A DNA stretch of 64,000 nt. Source: Bacteroidales bacterium Phil12 (GTDB taxonomy: Bacteria > Bacteroidota > Bacteroidia > Bacteroidales > P3). Position 1 is the first letter of the stretch. Every line of letters begins with the position of its first letter. A program made the translations under genes and the position numbers. Under the pieces are notes generated by a model. It saw only the letters and a program-made list of their open reading frames with translations, was not told the origin of the DNA and searched no databases. The stretch is taken from the NCBI GenBank assembly GCA_002633275.1, contig NWBO01000158.1:248001-312000 (forward strand), written 5' to 3'. Below are positions 44,352-53,828 of this stretch, one piece after another.

Positions 44352-46439
44352 TTAGTTCAACAACATAAAATTACCGCTCTTTCTATACGATTTAGCCTCA
44401 AAACCTTTTACGTGATATATCAAATCATACATATAAACCCCTTGGTCGCAAACTTCTCCCTTGTACCTACCGTCCCATTTCTGAGTAATATCCGTTGTTT
44501 CAAACACAATCGTTCCCCAACGGTTATATATTCTCAAATACTCCGAAACCACATTTTCATCTTCGATAATAACAAAAAACTCATTGTTGTTATCACTTTT
44601 CGGAGTAAATGCAGTAGGCACCCAAACCTGTTCATCTTTTACCACCGTCAAAACTAATACCAAAGAAGAATCGCAGCCATAAATTGAAGTATTCTCATGA
44701 GTGTATGTTCCACTTTGAGTTTCCTCAAAACCCTGTCGTGTATAGACCGTTCCCTCGCTTATAGTTGCAAAAATAGTGTCGTTCATCACGTCCCTAACTC
44801 TTAACGTCAGTACAACCACAGAGTCATTACCGTTCGCAGCCTTCAATGTATCATAATAAGTTCCTTCTTTTGTCAAAATATTATCTCCCAAAACATACTC
44901 CTCGCCTTGACAAATATCTTTGTCTATATATACCTTATCATTGACAATCAAATTCAGAGTAACTATACTATCACAACCGTTTTCGTTTTTTAGATTTGCT
45001 GTGTAGGTTCCTGAATGCGACATCTTCTCATCATTGAAATAATAATCCTGCCAAGAATATATTTCTTCTTCTATTGATACTTTTTGAGTTGCGATAACAT
45101 TTACAGAAATATATACAACACTATCGCAATCCTTTTCAGTTTTCAGCACTGACTTGTAGTCGCCTTGTTGCGATATTGTCTGACCATTGAAAATGAAATA
45201 ATCTCCATCACAAATTGTAGTGTCCAAATGAATTTCATAAACAGGATTAACTGTTAAATTCAACGTAACAAGGCTATCTATATCATTGGCGGTTTTCAAC
45301 GCAGCGGTATATTCGCCGGTTTCTGTCTTGTCTTCACCGTTGAAATCATATGCTTCGCCCTCGCAAATAGCGACATCGATGGTATCGTAAAGTTTTATAT
45401 CATTTATAATAATAATTGTATCGTAACTCGTACACATCTTTCTCAAAGTAATGTTGTCTATCGCAAAATCATTACCCGAAGTGTTTGTGTTTTGATTCAA
45501 AATTGTTATCGTCGCCGTAGTATCGTCCCCGCTGTTCCATATCTGGTAATACTGATCCCACACACAATTTGTTGAATTTGTTGTAAAAACATCTCCGAGT
45601 TTCTCTCCGGTCACGGAAAACTGTAATCTCGGCAATTCACTTGTCGAACACGGTGCCACTGTGGAAGCATCGAAAGACACTATATAGTTCTGATGCGGTT
45701 CTACGTCAAACGTTGCAGCATAGACAATCTTATCTACACCTTGGCTGCCATTGGCAATAAGCATCTTATCATAATCGGAAGCAGAATAGTCGCAGAAATT
45801 CTGATGATAATATTTTGGATTTTCGCCTACGGCATATCTGCCTTCCGGCCCCAAGCCTTTGTCGTAACCCGTTCCGTGTGCTTCCGTTGTATAGTTGTAT
45901 TGTGTCCAAAAACCTTTATTACCTTCCTCAAAATCGCCGTTATATACAAGATTATCTTCTTCCTCTTTCATTGTTTCCAATATATAAACGGCAGTATCAT
46001 TGGGATGCACAGTAACTTTGATATTGTCCAAAGTCTTGTCGCCTATAAAATTATCATTATCTTCATCCTCCAAAGCATACCATTTATAAAAATCCATAGG
46101 ATCGTCCGAAATTGCTGAAAGAGAAATAACCGTATCTTGTTTGGTCATCAACTTTTTATCGCCTGAAATAATCACGGAACACAATTGCGAGGCGGTATTT
46201 ATAGGTTGAAAATCCACAATGAAAGTTATGGAATCATTGGAATTTAATTTCTTGAATTTGAAAGTTCCCGAATAAGTTATAACACTATCGCCACTTGCAA
46301 CATCGTAACCGCTCGGTTCAAATCCTTCGCCATAATAACGTACTACATCCACAGTATCGGTTTCTACAAAGTAACTCGCCCGACAAATACCAATAAATGT
46401 CGCAAAGAAAGTAAAAAATATAACTATTTTCCTCATCAT
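44352..46439 (-). CDS. T9SS type-B sorting surface protein (paralogue)
   Basis: 695 residues with an intact signal peptide (about 1-21, ending CRAS). The architecture is the same as its downstream neighbour: N-terminal region, jelly-roll-like module (VYNGDFEEGN to AIDNITLRK, about 165-335), CEGEAYDFNG / CDGDYFIFNG / CQGEEYVLGD repeats, and a CHU_C sorting domain (VPTAFTPKSDNN, LRIYNRWG, KWDGRYKG). It is probably a secreted adhesin or structural surface protein. The two genes look like a tandem duplication. The -7 box at 46472 is its promoter; its function is otherwise unknown. Confidence 0.85.
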   Translation of the reverse strand: MMRKIVIFFTFFATFIGICRASYFVETDTVDVVRYYGEGFEPSGYDVASGDSVITYSGTFKFKKLNSNDSITFIVDFQPINTASQLCSVIISGDKKLMTKQDTVISLSAISDDPMDFYKWYALEDEDNDNFIGDKTLDNIKVTVHPNDTAVYILETMKEEEDNLVYNGDFEEGNKGFWTQYNYTTEAHGTGYDKGLGPEGRYAVGENPKYYHQNFCDYSASDYDKMLIANGSQGVDKIVYAATFDVEPHQNYIVSFDASTVAPCSTSELPRLQFSVTGEKLGDVFTTNSTNCVWDQYYQIWNSGDDTTATITILNQNTNTSGNDFAIDNITLRKMCTSYDTIIIINDIKLYDTIDVAICEGEAYDFNGEDKTETGEYTAALKTANDIDSLVTLNLTVNPVYEIHLDTTICDGDYFIFNGQTISQQGDYKSVLKTEKDCDSVVYISVNVIATQKVSIEEEIYSWQDYYFNDEKMSHSGTYTANLKNENGCDSIVTLNLIVNDKVYIDKDICQGEEYVLGDNILTKEGTYYDTLKAANGNDSVVVLTLRVRDVMNDTIFATISEGTVYTRQGFEETQSGTYTHENTSIYGCDSSLVLVLTVVKDEQVWVPTAFTPKSDNNNEFFVIIEDENVVSEYLRIYNRWGTIVFETTDITQKWDGRYKGEVCDQGVYMYDLIYHVKGFEAKSYRKSGNFMLLN

Positions 46440-46471
46440 ACCATTTTTTTCATTTCAAAACTCAACGGCTG

Positions 46472-46479
46472 CAAAGTTA
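46472..46479 (-). promoter_or_regulatory. Bacteroidetes -7 box (TAACTTTG)
   Basis: Minus-strand TAACTTTG, 32 bases before the start of the 695-residue surface protein, the same spacing as for its paralogue. Confidence 0.7.
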
Positions 46480-46593
46480 CGATTTTTTTCTATATTACCA
46501 AACTTTTACGCTAAAAATATTGGATTTGCCCATATTTTTTATTTACCTTACAAAAATCGCACTTGTTTATTTCTGTAAAAAATACCACTAACC

Positions 46594-46698
46594 GATAAAT
46601 TAATGTTTAACACCGGTAAAATAATCAGGGACATTAGCAAATTAGTGTTAAACATCAGCAAAATAATCAATGTAACTAATAAATTAATCACTGCAATC
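46594..46698. repeat. 21-bp modular intergenic repeat, locus 8 (5 units)
   Basis: Units at 46594, 46615, 46636, 46657 and 46678. Constant halves GATAAATTAAT, GGTAAAATAAT, AGCAAATTAGT, AGCAAAATAAT and AATAAATTAAT; words GTTTAACACC, CAGGGACATT, GTTAAACATC, CAATGTAACT and CACTGCAATC. It lies in the 339-base gap between floA and the surface protein gene. Confidence 0.87.
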
Positions 46699-46706
46699 AG
46701 TAAAAC

Positions 46707-46744
46707 AAAAAGTGCAAAGTTCTTTGTATCACTTCGCACTTTTT
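46707..46744 (-). terminator. Terminator of the argS-clpS-nfeD-floA operon
   Basis: AAAAAGTGCAAAGT (46707-46720) pairs with ACTTCGCACTTTTT (46731-46744) with one mismatch, followed by T-rich sequence on the minus strand. It abuts the repeat array. Confidence 0.7.
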
Positions 46745-46778
46745 TCTTGATTATAAATCTGAAATCTAATCTTACTCC

Positions 46779-47744
46779 TTAAATTTTAGGGTCTTTTGAT
46801 ATGGATTCCCTCATATCCGTATCGGCTTGGATATTCTTCATTTTGTAATAATCCATTATACCCAAATTGCCTTTGCGGAATGCTTCCGCCATAGCCATTG
46901 GCACTTCGGCTTCTGCCTCGATAACCCTTGCACGCATCTTTTGAGCCTCGGCTTTCATCTCTTGTTCTGCCGCAACAGCCATTGAACGTCTTTCCTCAGC
47001 CTTTGCCTGCGCGATGTTCTTATCGGCATTTGCCTGATCCATTTGCAACTCTGCACCGATATTCTTTCCAACATCTATATCGGCAATATCAATGGAAAGG
47101 ATTTCAAATGCAGTGCCTGCGTCCAAACCCTTTGACAAAACAACTTTGGAAATAGAATCCGGATTTTCCAATACAAAAGCATGAGACTCCGCACTACCTA
47201 TCGAAGTAACTATACCCTCTCCGACACGAGCCAAAATAGTTTCCTCGCCTGCTCCACCAACCAATTGATTGATGTTTGCGCGAACGGTTACACGTGCTTT
47301 TACTATCAACTGAATACCATTCTTTGCAACGGCAGCAACATTAGGAGTGTCTATAACCTTTGGATTTACCGACATCTGAACTGCCTCAAAAACATCTCTG
47401 CCTGCCAAATCAATAGCGGCAGCGGCTTTGAAATCCAATTTGATATTGGCTTTATCAGCACTGATTAATGAATTGACAACACGTTGAACATGCCCGCCTG
47501 CAAGATAATGTGCTTCCAAAGCATCACTACTTAGATTTAGACCTGCTTTCTTTGAATTAATCATTGCAGTAACGATAATCGAAGGCGGAACTTTCCTCAA
47601 CCGCATTGCAACCAACTGAACCATGGATATTTTAACTCCGTTCAAAACACATTGTATCCACTGGTTAATAGGCACAAGGTACAAAAATACCATCAATAGT
47701 ATAAAACATACTATAACTATTCCTATAAGACTGTAACTAAACAT
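46779..47744 (-). CDS. floA: Flotillin-like protein FloA
   Basis: 321 residues. A single N-terminal membrane anchor is at about 5-25, followed by the bacterial FloA/YqfA core ([30 protein letters not shown]) and a C-terminal helical region rich in Ala-Glu ([20 protein letters not shown]). It scaffolds membrane microdomains. It follows the nfeD-type gene by 15 bases, the usual partner arrangement, and ends the argS operon. Confidence 0.93.
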   Translation of the reverse strand: MFSYSLIGIVIVCFILLMVFLYLVPINQWIQCVLNGVKISMVQLVAMRLRKVPPSIIVTAMINSKKAGLNLSSDALEAHYLAGGHVQRVVNSLISADKANIKLDFKAAAAIDLAGRDVFEAVQMSVNPKVIDTPNVAAVAKNGIQLIVKARVTVRANINQLVGGAGEETILARVGEGIVTSIGSAESHAFVLENPDSISKVVLSKGLDAGTAFEILSIDIADIDVGKNIGAELQMDQANADKNIAQAKAEERRSMAVAAEQEMKAEAQKMRARVIEAEAEVPMAMAEAFRKGNLGIMDYYKMKNIQADTDMRESISKDPKI

Positions 47745-47759
47745 AATACTATAAATTTT

Positions 47760-48227
47760 TTAATTATTAATCGGTTTAACTTTTATTCTATTACCTTCAA
47801 CTTGCTCAACCACTATATCCGTATTGGGATCAACAAATGCCGTTGCGGTATAAACCTCCATATTTTCACCATTTATTCTTGCCGTTCCCATAGGAGCCAA
47901 ACGAGTTACACTTTTTCCTGTGTCGCCAACAGCAACTTTCGTTTTGATTTCATTTACTTTGACATCTATTTCTTCTTTTTGTGCAAGTTTTTTCCAAGTA
48001 CCTATTTTCAAAGAATAAATCAATAAAACAATACATATAACAACATCAAGAGCAACTACAATCAAACCTGCCGTTACACCATATTGAGCAAAAACCCTTA
48101 CAATGCCCCAAATGGTTAAGGCTACACCGCCCAAACCTACGACTGTTGAACCCGGTATGACCACAAGTTCCAAAACTATAAGTATCAAACCAACTATCAA
48201 CAAACCTAAAATTACTAACAAATCCAT
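47760..48227 (-). CDS. NfeD-family membrane protein
   Basis: 155 residues. Two or three N-terminal membrane helices (about 3-25, 28-48, 53-75) precede a C-terminal OB-fold (KVAVGDTGKSVTRLAPMGTARINGE, key part APMGTARI) typical of short NfeD proteins. It partners with flotillins such as FloA, encoded 15 bases downstream. It lacks the ClpP-like protease domain of long NfeD. Confidence 0.9.
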   Translation of the reverse strand: MDLLVILGLLIVGLILIVLELVVIPGSTVVGLGGVALTIWGIVRVFAQYGVTAGLIVVALDVVICIVLLIYSLKIGTWKKLAQKEEIDVKVNEIKTKVAVGDTGKSVTRLAPMGTARINGENMEVYTATAFVDPNTDIVVEQVEGNRIKVKPINN

Positions 48228-48249
48228 AACTTATTTTATTTTTAATATA

Positions 48250-48525
48250 TTAACGTACTTCGTTTTTCAAACCTTTTTTGTCCAATAAGCAACTCATTTG
48301 GAATAATTCGTCATAAGAGCCGTGTTTAACGGTACAAAGCCCTTTGTAATGGATAATGTTCGTACAAGTCATTGCCTGCTGTTGCGATAGTTTGCATACC
48401 TTGACAAGACAATCGATAACATAATCAAAAGTATGCACGTCATCGTTATAAACAATGAGTTCATTTCCTCCTTCTGCCACTCTTTCAAGGCAAACAACAC
48501 CATCGTCTTCTGTTCTGTTGCTCAT
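48250..48525 (-). CDS. clpS: Clp protease adaptor ClpS
   Basis: 91 residues. The YNDDVHTFDYVIDCLVKV core (26-43) holds the N-degron pocket residues (Asn and Asp of NDD), followed by the conserved helix with an HYKG turn where many ClpS have HxxG. It delivers N-end-rule substrates to a Clp ATPase with an N-domain. The ClpB in this window lacks that domain, so the partner must be ClpA/ClpC encoded elsewhere. It lies 15 bases after argS in the same operon. Confidence 0.88.
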   Translation of the reverse strand: MSNRTEDDGVVCLERVAEGGNELIVYNDDVHTFDYVIDCLVKVCKLSQQQAMTCTNIIHYKGLCTVKHGSYDELFQMSCLLDKKGLKNEVR

Positions 48526-48540
48526 AATATACGCTCTTTA

Positions 48541-50331
48541 TTACATTCTCTGCGGAACTTCGATACCCAACAATCGCATTGCCGTTTTGATAACTTCACT
48601 TGTCATATACGCCAAACAAACACGCACCTGCTTTATGTAGATATTCTCTTCCTTCAATATACTGCTGTCTTGATAAAATCCGTTAAAAGATTTTGCCAAA
48701 TTATACACGTAGTTGGCTATCAATGACGGCGAATAATTTTTGGCGGCTTCCTTGACAACATCACCAAAAGTAGAAATATTTTTGATAACTTCCTTTTCCT
48801 TATCGCTAAGAGTTAAAGTATCGTTTATCTGTGTAATTTCAACTTTCATTCCTTCGTCTTCCGCTTTACGTATTATAGAACGGATTCGAGCATATGTATA
48901 TTGTATGAACGGACCTGTATTTCCATTGAAATCGATACTCTCCTCCGGATTGAATAACATGGTCTTGGTTGGATCGACTTTCAAAATAAAATATTTCAAT
49001 GCCCCAAGAGCCAAGATATTATATAATTTATCCAATTCTTCTTCGCTCATATCTTGGTTTTTGCCGTGCTGTTCGCTTATTTTCTTGGCTTCCTCATACA
49101 TTTGTTGCATCAAATCATCGGCATCAACCACAGTACCTTCACGAGATTTCATCTTACCATTAGGAAGTTCCACCATACCGTATGAAAGATGATATATATC
49201 TTTTGCCCAATCAAATCCAAGTTTTTCCATAACCTTTTTAAGAACTTGGAAATGGTATATCTGTTCGTTACCAACAACATAAATAAGTTTATCCGAAGAA
49301 AAATCGTTATGACGCAATGTTGCCGTTCCCAAATCCTGCGTCATATAAACACTTGTCTGGTCTTTACGCAAGAGAAGTTTCTCGTCCAAACCCTCGTTTG
49401 TAAGGTCAATCCAAACGCTGCCGTCTTCCTTACGATAAAATACATTATCTTTAAGACCTTGTTCCACCAAAGATTTGCCAAGTTTATAAGTATCGGACTC
49501 GTAATAAATCTTATCAAAATCAATTCCCAAACGAGAATAGGTCTGATTGAATCCCTCATATACCCACGAGTTCATAGTCTGCCACAATTCCCTGACATCT
49601 TTATCACCTTGCTCCCACTTGACAAGCATTTGCTGAGCCTGTTGCATAATAGGGGCTTGCTGTTTTGCTGTTTGCTCATCGATGCCTTGTTCCATTAGTT
49701 CGGCAATCTGTTTTTTATATTCCTTATCGAACAAAACGTAATATTTGCCCACCAAATGGTCTCCCTTTTCATTGGAAGACTGCGGAGTTTCTCCGTTAGA
49801 GAACATCTGCCAGGCAATCATACTCTTGCAAATATGAATACCTCTGTCATTTACAAGATTAACCATTTTGACTTCCTCTCCATTGGCTTTCAATATCTGC
49901 GAAACAGACCAACCCAAAAGAATATTTCTCATATGCCCCAAATGTAATGGTTTGTTGGTATTAGGCGAGGAATACTCAATAACGATAGGTTTGGAATTTT
50001 TTGTAGATGTTGTACCAAAATTGTCATTGGTCTTATTCTCGTTCAAAAATGTAAGCCAATATCTATCGCTAATAACAAAATTCAAAAAGCCTTTGATAAC
50101 ATTGTAACTTTCTATCCATTGAACACGATTTTTCACTTGTTCGCCGATTTCGTTTGCCACCATTTCGGGAGATTTTCTCGCTTGCTTAACAAATGGAAAG
50201 ACAACCAAAGTCACATCACCGTCAAACTCTTTCTTTGTCGGTTGCAATTCTATACTATCACTTGGTATCTGTAAATTATATAAAACCTCTAAACTTTCGG
50301 CTACTGCATTTTTTATTTTAGTCTTAATCAT
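48541..50331 (-). CDS. argS: Arginyl-tRNA synthetase
   Basis: 596 residues, class I. The N-terminal Add1 domain covers about 1-110, the HIGH-type signature is NTNKPLHLGHMRN (about 128-140), and the KMSKS-like loop is KMKSREG. The C-terminal DALR anticodon-binding domain ends in RLLGIEVPQRM. It charges tRNA-Arg. It is the first gene of a four-gene operon with clpS, the nfeD-type gene and floA; spacings are 15, 22 and 15 bases. Confidence 0.95.
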   Translation of the reverse strand: MIKTKIKNAVAESLEVLYNLQIPSDSIELQPTKKEFDGDVTLVVFPFVKQARKSPEMVANEIGEQVKNRVQWIESYNVIKGFLNFVISDRYWLTFLNENKTNDNFGTTSTKNSKPIVIEYSSPNTNKPLHLGHMRNILLGWSVSQILKANGEEVKMVNLVNDRGIHICKSMIAWQMFSNGETPQSSNEKGDHLVGKYYVLFDKEYKKQIAELMEQGIDEQTAKQQAPIMQQAQQMLVKWEQGDKDVRELWQTMNSWVYEGFNQTYSRLGIDFDKIYYESDTYKLGKSLVEQGLKDNVFYRKEDGSVWIDLTNEGLDEKLLLRKDQTSVYMTQDLGTATLRHNDFSSDKLIYVVGNEQIYHFQVLKKVMEKLGFDWAKDIYHLSYGMVELPNGKMKSREGTVVDADDLMQQMYEEAKKISEQHGKNQDMSEEELDKLYNILALGALKYFILKVDPTKTMLFNPEESIDFNGNTGPFIQYTYARIRSIIRKAEDEGMKVEITQINDTLTLSDKEKEVIKNISTFGDVVKEAAKNYSPSLIANYVYNLAKSFNGFYQDSSILKEENIYIKQVRVCLAYMTSEVIKTAMRLLGIEVPQRM

Positions 50332-50378
50332 AAATTTTCTTTCTTACTGTAATTGGTTGATTAATGTTAAACGTTGTG

Positions 50379-50386
50379 CAAATTTA
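50379..50386 (-). promoter_or_regulatory. Bacteroidetes -7 box (TAAATTTG) for the argS operon
   Basis: Minus-strand TAAATTTG, 47 bases before the argS start codon. Confidence 0.6.
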
Positions 50387-50448
50387 CAAAACTTTTAGGA
50401 ATTTTTCATATAACGCTTCAAATTATAAAATATTTTATACATCAATAA

Positions 50449-50483
50449 AAAAGGAGGGCTGCCCATTGGACAACCCTCCTTTT
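50449..50483 (-). terminator. Terminator of the 517-residue T9SS cargo gene
   Basis: AAAAGGAGGGCTGCCC (50449-50464) pairs with GGACAACCCTCCTTTT (50468-50483) with two G-T type pairs; a T-rich tail follows on the minus strand. Confidence 0.8.
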
Positions 50484-50507
50484 GAAAATCAAAAGTCTTT
50501 GTTATTA

Positions 50508-52061
50508 TTATTTAACAACAACTTTGCTTGTGGTTGTTACGTTATCGACAGTCTTAACTTTTACAAAGTAGTTACCTTTTTCAAAGTTTGCAACATTGAT
50601 TATAGCGTTATTTTGGTTTGTATTGTTTGAATAAACAACCTGACCCAAAGTATTAACGATTTCAATGTTTTCGATAGCGTTCTTTGAATTAACCGTAATA
50701 ACGTCAGTAGTTGGGTTAGGATATACATTTACTGCCGTAAAGTCTATATCTTTCAAACTAACTTGTCCGCCGTCTGTTGTAAATTCAACTCTCTTTGCTG
50801 TACCCAATTCTTTGTTTCCATTATAAGGGAATCCCCAAACAACGTATGCAGTACCTGGTTCCAAAGCGTACTGACTTGTTGCATCATTGTCACCAAGTTC
50901 TTCGGTTGTACCTTCGCTATAAGATGGATAAGTATAACCGGCCTGAGCATAATAACTAATTAAGTAGTTCATCCACTCCAATGCACCTTCCAATTCGTAT
51001 TGATCGTAAGCCAACAATGTATCTCTTGGATCAAAGAAGAAATAATAGTATGCAGTCTGGTCATTGATTTGGAACTCGACCTCTGCATTTGTTTCAGACA
51101 AAACTGTAACATTCATCTCGGAAAATTCTGCTGTTCCGCTAAGTGCAGAAGGTGTTGTTGTAAATTCCTTACTCTGTGGAGTACCTGCTTCTTGATTACC
51201 ATTGAAAGGAATAACCCAAACGATATATTTTGTATTAGGAGTTAAAGCATATTGGCTTGACAAATTATCATCGCCCAATTCCCAAGTAGTGTCTTGTGTA
51301 AATTTGTTCATTTGAGAACCATTTGCTTCAACGTAAGCCAAAATATCATCAGAAGTAGTCAAATTGTTTGCTGCAAATACATCTTCCTCTGCAAACAATA
51401 CATGATAATAAGCAGTTTGGTCATTCTTTACAACTTGTAAGAAAGCGTTTGTTGCGCTTACATTAAGTATATTCATAGTTGCCATACCTGCTTCGCCGGT
51501 CAATGTCGTTGCTCCGGTAGTGTAATTTTCTCTCACAACAACAGTATCGGTCTCGTTGAAGCACATAGCCAAAATTGTGTAAGTAGTATTTGGAGCCAAA
51601 CCTTTCATTGATTGCGTTCCACCTTCAAATACAAAGAAATCTTCTTCTGTAAGTTCCATACCGAACATTTCATAAAGAGATTTCATTTGCTCATAATAAC
51701 CCATAACACCGTCAATAAAGTCTTGGTCTTCCGGATACCATTCTGCAACACTGTCTGCAAGACCTGCATTTAGGAAATAAGCCTTAGTCTCATCACCCAT
51801 TGTTACATCAAAAGAAAGTGTAATACCACCATTAGCCCAATCTTCAACATCCGTAAAGTTACCAAGTGTGCAACCAACAGCTTTAACTGATGAACGCTTT
51901 TGAGTGGTTGAAATAGTAGTTGCAGGAATCATTCCCTTAACTGCTTTTGTGATTTCCATTTTCGGAGTTTGCTTTTCTTGTTTAGGCAATACAACCTGAC
52001 GCTGTGCAAAAACTCCAAAAGTCATGCTCAATACAAGAGCAAATAACGTAAGTTTTTTCAT
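50508..52061 (-). CDS. T9SS type-A sorting domain protein
   Basis: 517 residues. A signal peptide covers about 1-20 (LFALVLSMTFGVFAQ). The body holds at least two similar modules with the recurring phrase NDQTAYY followed by an FN3-like strand set ending PNTKYIVWVIPFNGNQE or PGTAYVVWGFPYNGNKE. The C-terminal about 85 residues are a type-A T9SS sorting domain (VYPNPTTDVITV, NTLGQVVY, GNYFVKV, SKVVVK end). It is secreted and attached to the cell surface; the ligand or substrate is unknown. It shares signal peptide and sorting domain with the next gene upstream. Confidence 0.82.
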   Translation of the reverse strand: MKKLTLFALVLSMTFGVFAQRQVVLPKQEKQTPKMEITKAVKGMIPATTISTTQKRSSVKAVGCTLGNFTDVEDWANGGITLSFDVTMGDETKAYFLNAGLADSVAEWYPEDQDFIDGVMGYYEQMKSLYEMFGMELTEEDFFVFEGGTQSMKGLAPNTTYTILAMCFNETDTVVVRENYTTGATTLTGEAGMATMNILNVSATNAFLQVVKNDQTAYYHVLFAEEDVFAANNLTTSDDILAYVEANGSQMNKFTQDTTWELGDDNLSSQYALTPNTKYIVWVIPFNGNQEAGTPQSKEFTTTPSALSGTAEFSEMNVTVLSETNAEVEFQINDQTAYYYFFFDPRDTLLAYDQYELEGALEWMNYLISYYAQAGYTYPSYSEGTTEELGDNDATSQYALEPGTAYVVWGFPYNGNKELGTAKRVEFTTDGGQVSLKDIDFTAVNVYPNPTTDVITVNSKNAIENIEIVNTLGQVVYSNNTNQNNAIINVANFEKGNYFVKVKTVDNVTTTSKVVVK

Positions 52062-52111
52062 TTTTTGTAAATGTTTTAAAAGGTTTATAACATATATTAT
52101 TGTTTCGGTGG

Positions 52112-52119
52112 CAAAGATA
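52112..52119 (-). promoter_or_regulatory. Bacteroidetes -7 box (TATCTTTG)
   Basis: Minus-strand TATCTTTG, 50 bases before the 517-residue T9SS cargo start. Confidence 0.65.
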
Positions 52120-52167
52120 TTATTTTTTTCATTACAAATCTATATTTTTTGTAAAAAAACATAAAAA

Positions 52168-52195
52168 AAGAGGATTACTCGAAAGTAATCCTCTT
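52168..52195 (-). terminator. Terminator of the 398-residue T9SS cargo gene
   Basis: AAGAGGATTACT (52168-52179) pairs perfectly with AGTAATCCTCTT (52184-52195) around a CGAA tetraloop; a T run follows on the minus strand. Confidence 0.85.
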
Positions 52196-52228
52196 GTATT
52201 TAAGAAATTAAATTTATTAATCTCTAAA

Positions 52229-53425
52229 TTATTTAACAACCACTTTGCTTGTATTTACGCTGTTAGCAGTTCTAACCTTTACAAAGTAAGTTCCTTTTTC
52301 AAGATTTGAAACAGAAATATTGTATCCGTTAGCAACTGTGTTGTCGGAATAAACAACCTGACCCAATGTGTTAAGTATCTCTACATTGCTGATAGGAGCC
52401 AATGAAGTAACCTGAACATAATCACTTGCAGGGTTAGGATAAACGTTGATTGTGCTTTCTACAACATCAGTCAAACCAACCTGACCGTCACAAGAAGGAG
52501 TAGTGAATACTTCTTTTGCATCTGTACCAATTTCCTCATTAGCATTTACAGGAACTGCCCACATAGTATATTCTGTATTTGCTGTTAAAGCTCCTTCTGC
52601 TGTATTATCGTCTTTTCCGAAAGCAGCACCTTCAAATGAAGTTGTGTATTTATAACTGTTGTCAAGAACATCTGCTGCTGAATTGATACCTGCCTGAGCC
52701 AAAACATCAGAACTTGCCAATATCAATGCAAAGTAGTTTGTCTGGTCGTTAATTAAAATATCAAATGTTACTTTTGAGCAAGTAGTTTCCAAGATAGTAA
52801 GTTCTGCTTCTGCTACACCGTTTCCACCGTAAGCCAAACTTTTTGCAGTAGGACCTTCAAACATTGTACCGATAGCAAGTTGGTCACCTTGTATAATCAA
52901 AGGAATTGCATAAACAGTATAGTTAGTTGAAGGAAGGAAATCGCCATAACCGCCTGTTAACATATCATATATATCATAAGCAACATTAACTGTTTTGGAA
53001 GCAGCATCTATTGTATCAAGGCAATATCCCAAAGCACCTGCTTGGCTGGCAACACTTAAAATCTGCATAACATAGTCTGCAACAGTAGCACCTTGTGCTT
53101 GAACAGCAGCGATAGTTGCATCATCCAAAAGAACAGATGCTACATAACTTCCTAATAAATCTTCTTCAAAAGTAGCATCATAACTTGCCATCATATAAGT
53201 TCCTCCATCGTATGCTTGCTCGGAGAATGTAAGGTTTGTTGCAGATGTTATAGACAATTCTTTAACATTAGCGTTTTTAACTACTTTTGCGTCCAAAACC
53301 GTTGCAGCAGGTTTAGATGCAGTCTGATTAACAACGCTTTTCGTCGGTCTGAAAGAAGCAAATCCTTGTGCGAATGCTCCTAATGTCATGCTCAATACAA
53401 GAGCGAATAACGTAACTTTTTTCAT
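52229..53425 (-). CDS. T9SS type-A sorting domain protein (paralogue)
   Basis: 398 residues. The signal peptide (LFALVLSMTLGAFAQ) is nearly identical to that of its neighbour. The body is shorter, with one NDQTNYF-containing module followed by TANTEYTMWAVPVNANEE. The C-terminal type-A sorting domain has VYPNPASDYVQV, NTLGQVVYSDNT, GTYFVKV and the same SKVVVK end. It probably arose by duplication with divergence of the exposed middle. Each copy has its own promoter and terminator, so they are independently transcribed. Confidence 0.82.
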   Translation of the reverse strand: MKKVTLFALVLSMTLGAFAQGFASFRPTKSVVNQTASKPAATVLDAKVVKNANVKELSITSATNLTFSEQAYDGGTYMMASYDATFEEDLLGSYVASVLLDDATIAAVQAQGATVADYVMQILSVASQAGALGYCLDTIDAASKTVNVAYDIYDMLTGGYGDFLPSTNYTVYAIPLIIQGDQLAIGTMFEGPTAKSLAYGGNGVAEAELTILETTCSKVTFDILINDQTNYFALILASSDVLAQAGINSAADVLDNSYKYTTSFEGAAFGKDDNTAEGALTANTEYTMWAVPVNANEEIGTDAKEVFTTPSCDGQVGLTDVVESTINVYPNPASDYVQVTSLAPISNVEILNTLGQVVYSDNTVANGYNISVSNLEKGTYFVKVRTANSVNTSKVVVK

Positions 53426-53491
53426 TTCTTTTTAATGTGTTTTAAAGGTTAAAAAATATTCTAACTAAAATTTTTTCATTTTTCAAGACTG

Positions 53492-53499
53492 CAAATTTA
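53492..53499 (-). promoter_or_regulatory. Bacteroidetes -7 box (TAAATTTG)
   Basis: Minus-strand TAAATTTG, 66 bases before the 398-residue T9SS cargo start. Confidence 0.6.
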
Positions 53500-53569
53500 C
53501 AACAAATTTTTATACAACCTACATTTTGTATGATTTTTTTGAACAATATTTTTTCTTTCTTTAATTCGC

Positions 53570-53653
53570 AAAAATAATGTGAGTGATTATTCGATTAGTG
53601 TTACACATCTATAAAATAATGTCTTAAACTAATTTTTTAATATCTCACATCAA
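53570..53653. repeat. 21-bp modular intergenic repeat, locus 9 (4 units)
   Basis: Units at 53570, 53591, 53612 and 53633: AAAAATAATGTGAGTGATTA, TCGATTAGTGTTACACATCT, TAAAATAATGTCTTAAACTA and TTTTTTAATATCTCACATCA plus one base each. Preceded by TTCGCAA exactly as at locus 2. It lies between two divergent promoters; the rest of the 403-base gap shows nothing else. Confidence 0.85.
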
Positions 53654-53792
53654 TATAAAAACAATTGTATATTTTTTTGTTTTTAGTCTTTATTGTTTTT
53701 TGAATAATGCAAAAAGTGGATTTGATAGTGGTAAAAACATAATAAAACGCCACTTTGAATCATATTTATCACAATGTTACTAAAATTATTTG

Positions 53793-53800
53793 TACCTTTG
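53793..53800 (+). promoter_or_regulatory. Bacteroidetes -7 box (TACCTTTG)
   Basis: TACCTTTG lies 28 bases before ATG 53829. It overlaps an in-frame upstream TTG, which is therefore not the start. Confidence 0.7.
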
Positions 53801-53828
53801 CAACCTAAATTTTGATTTGAATAAAGGA

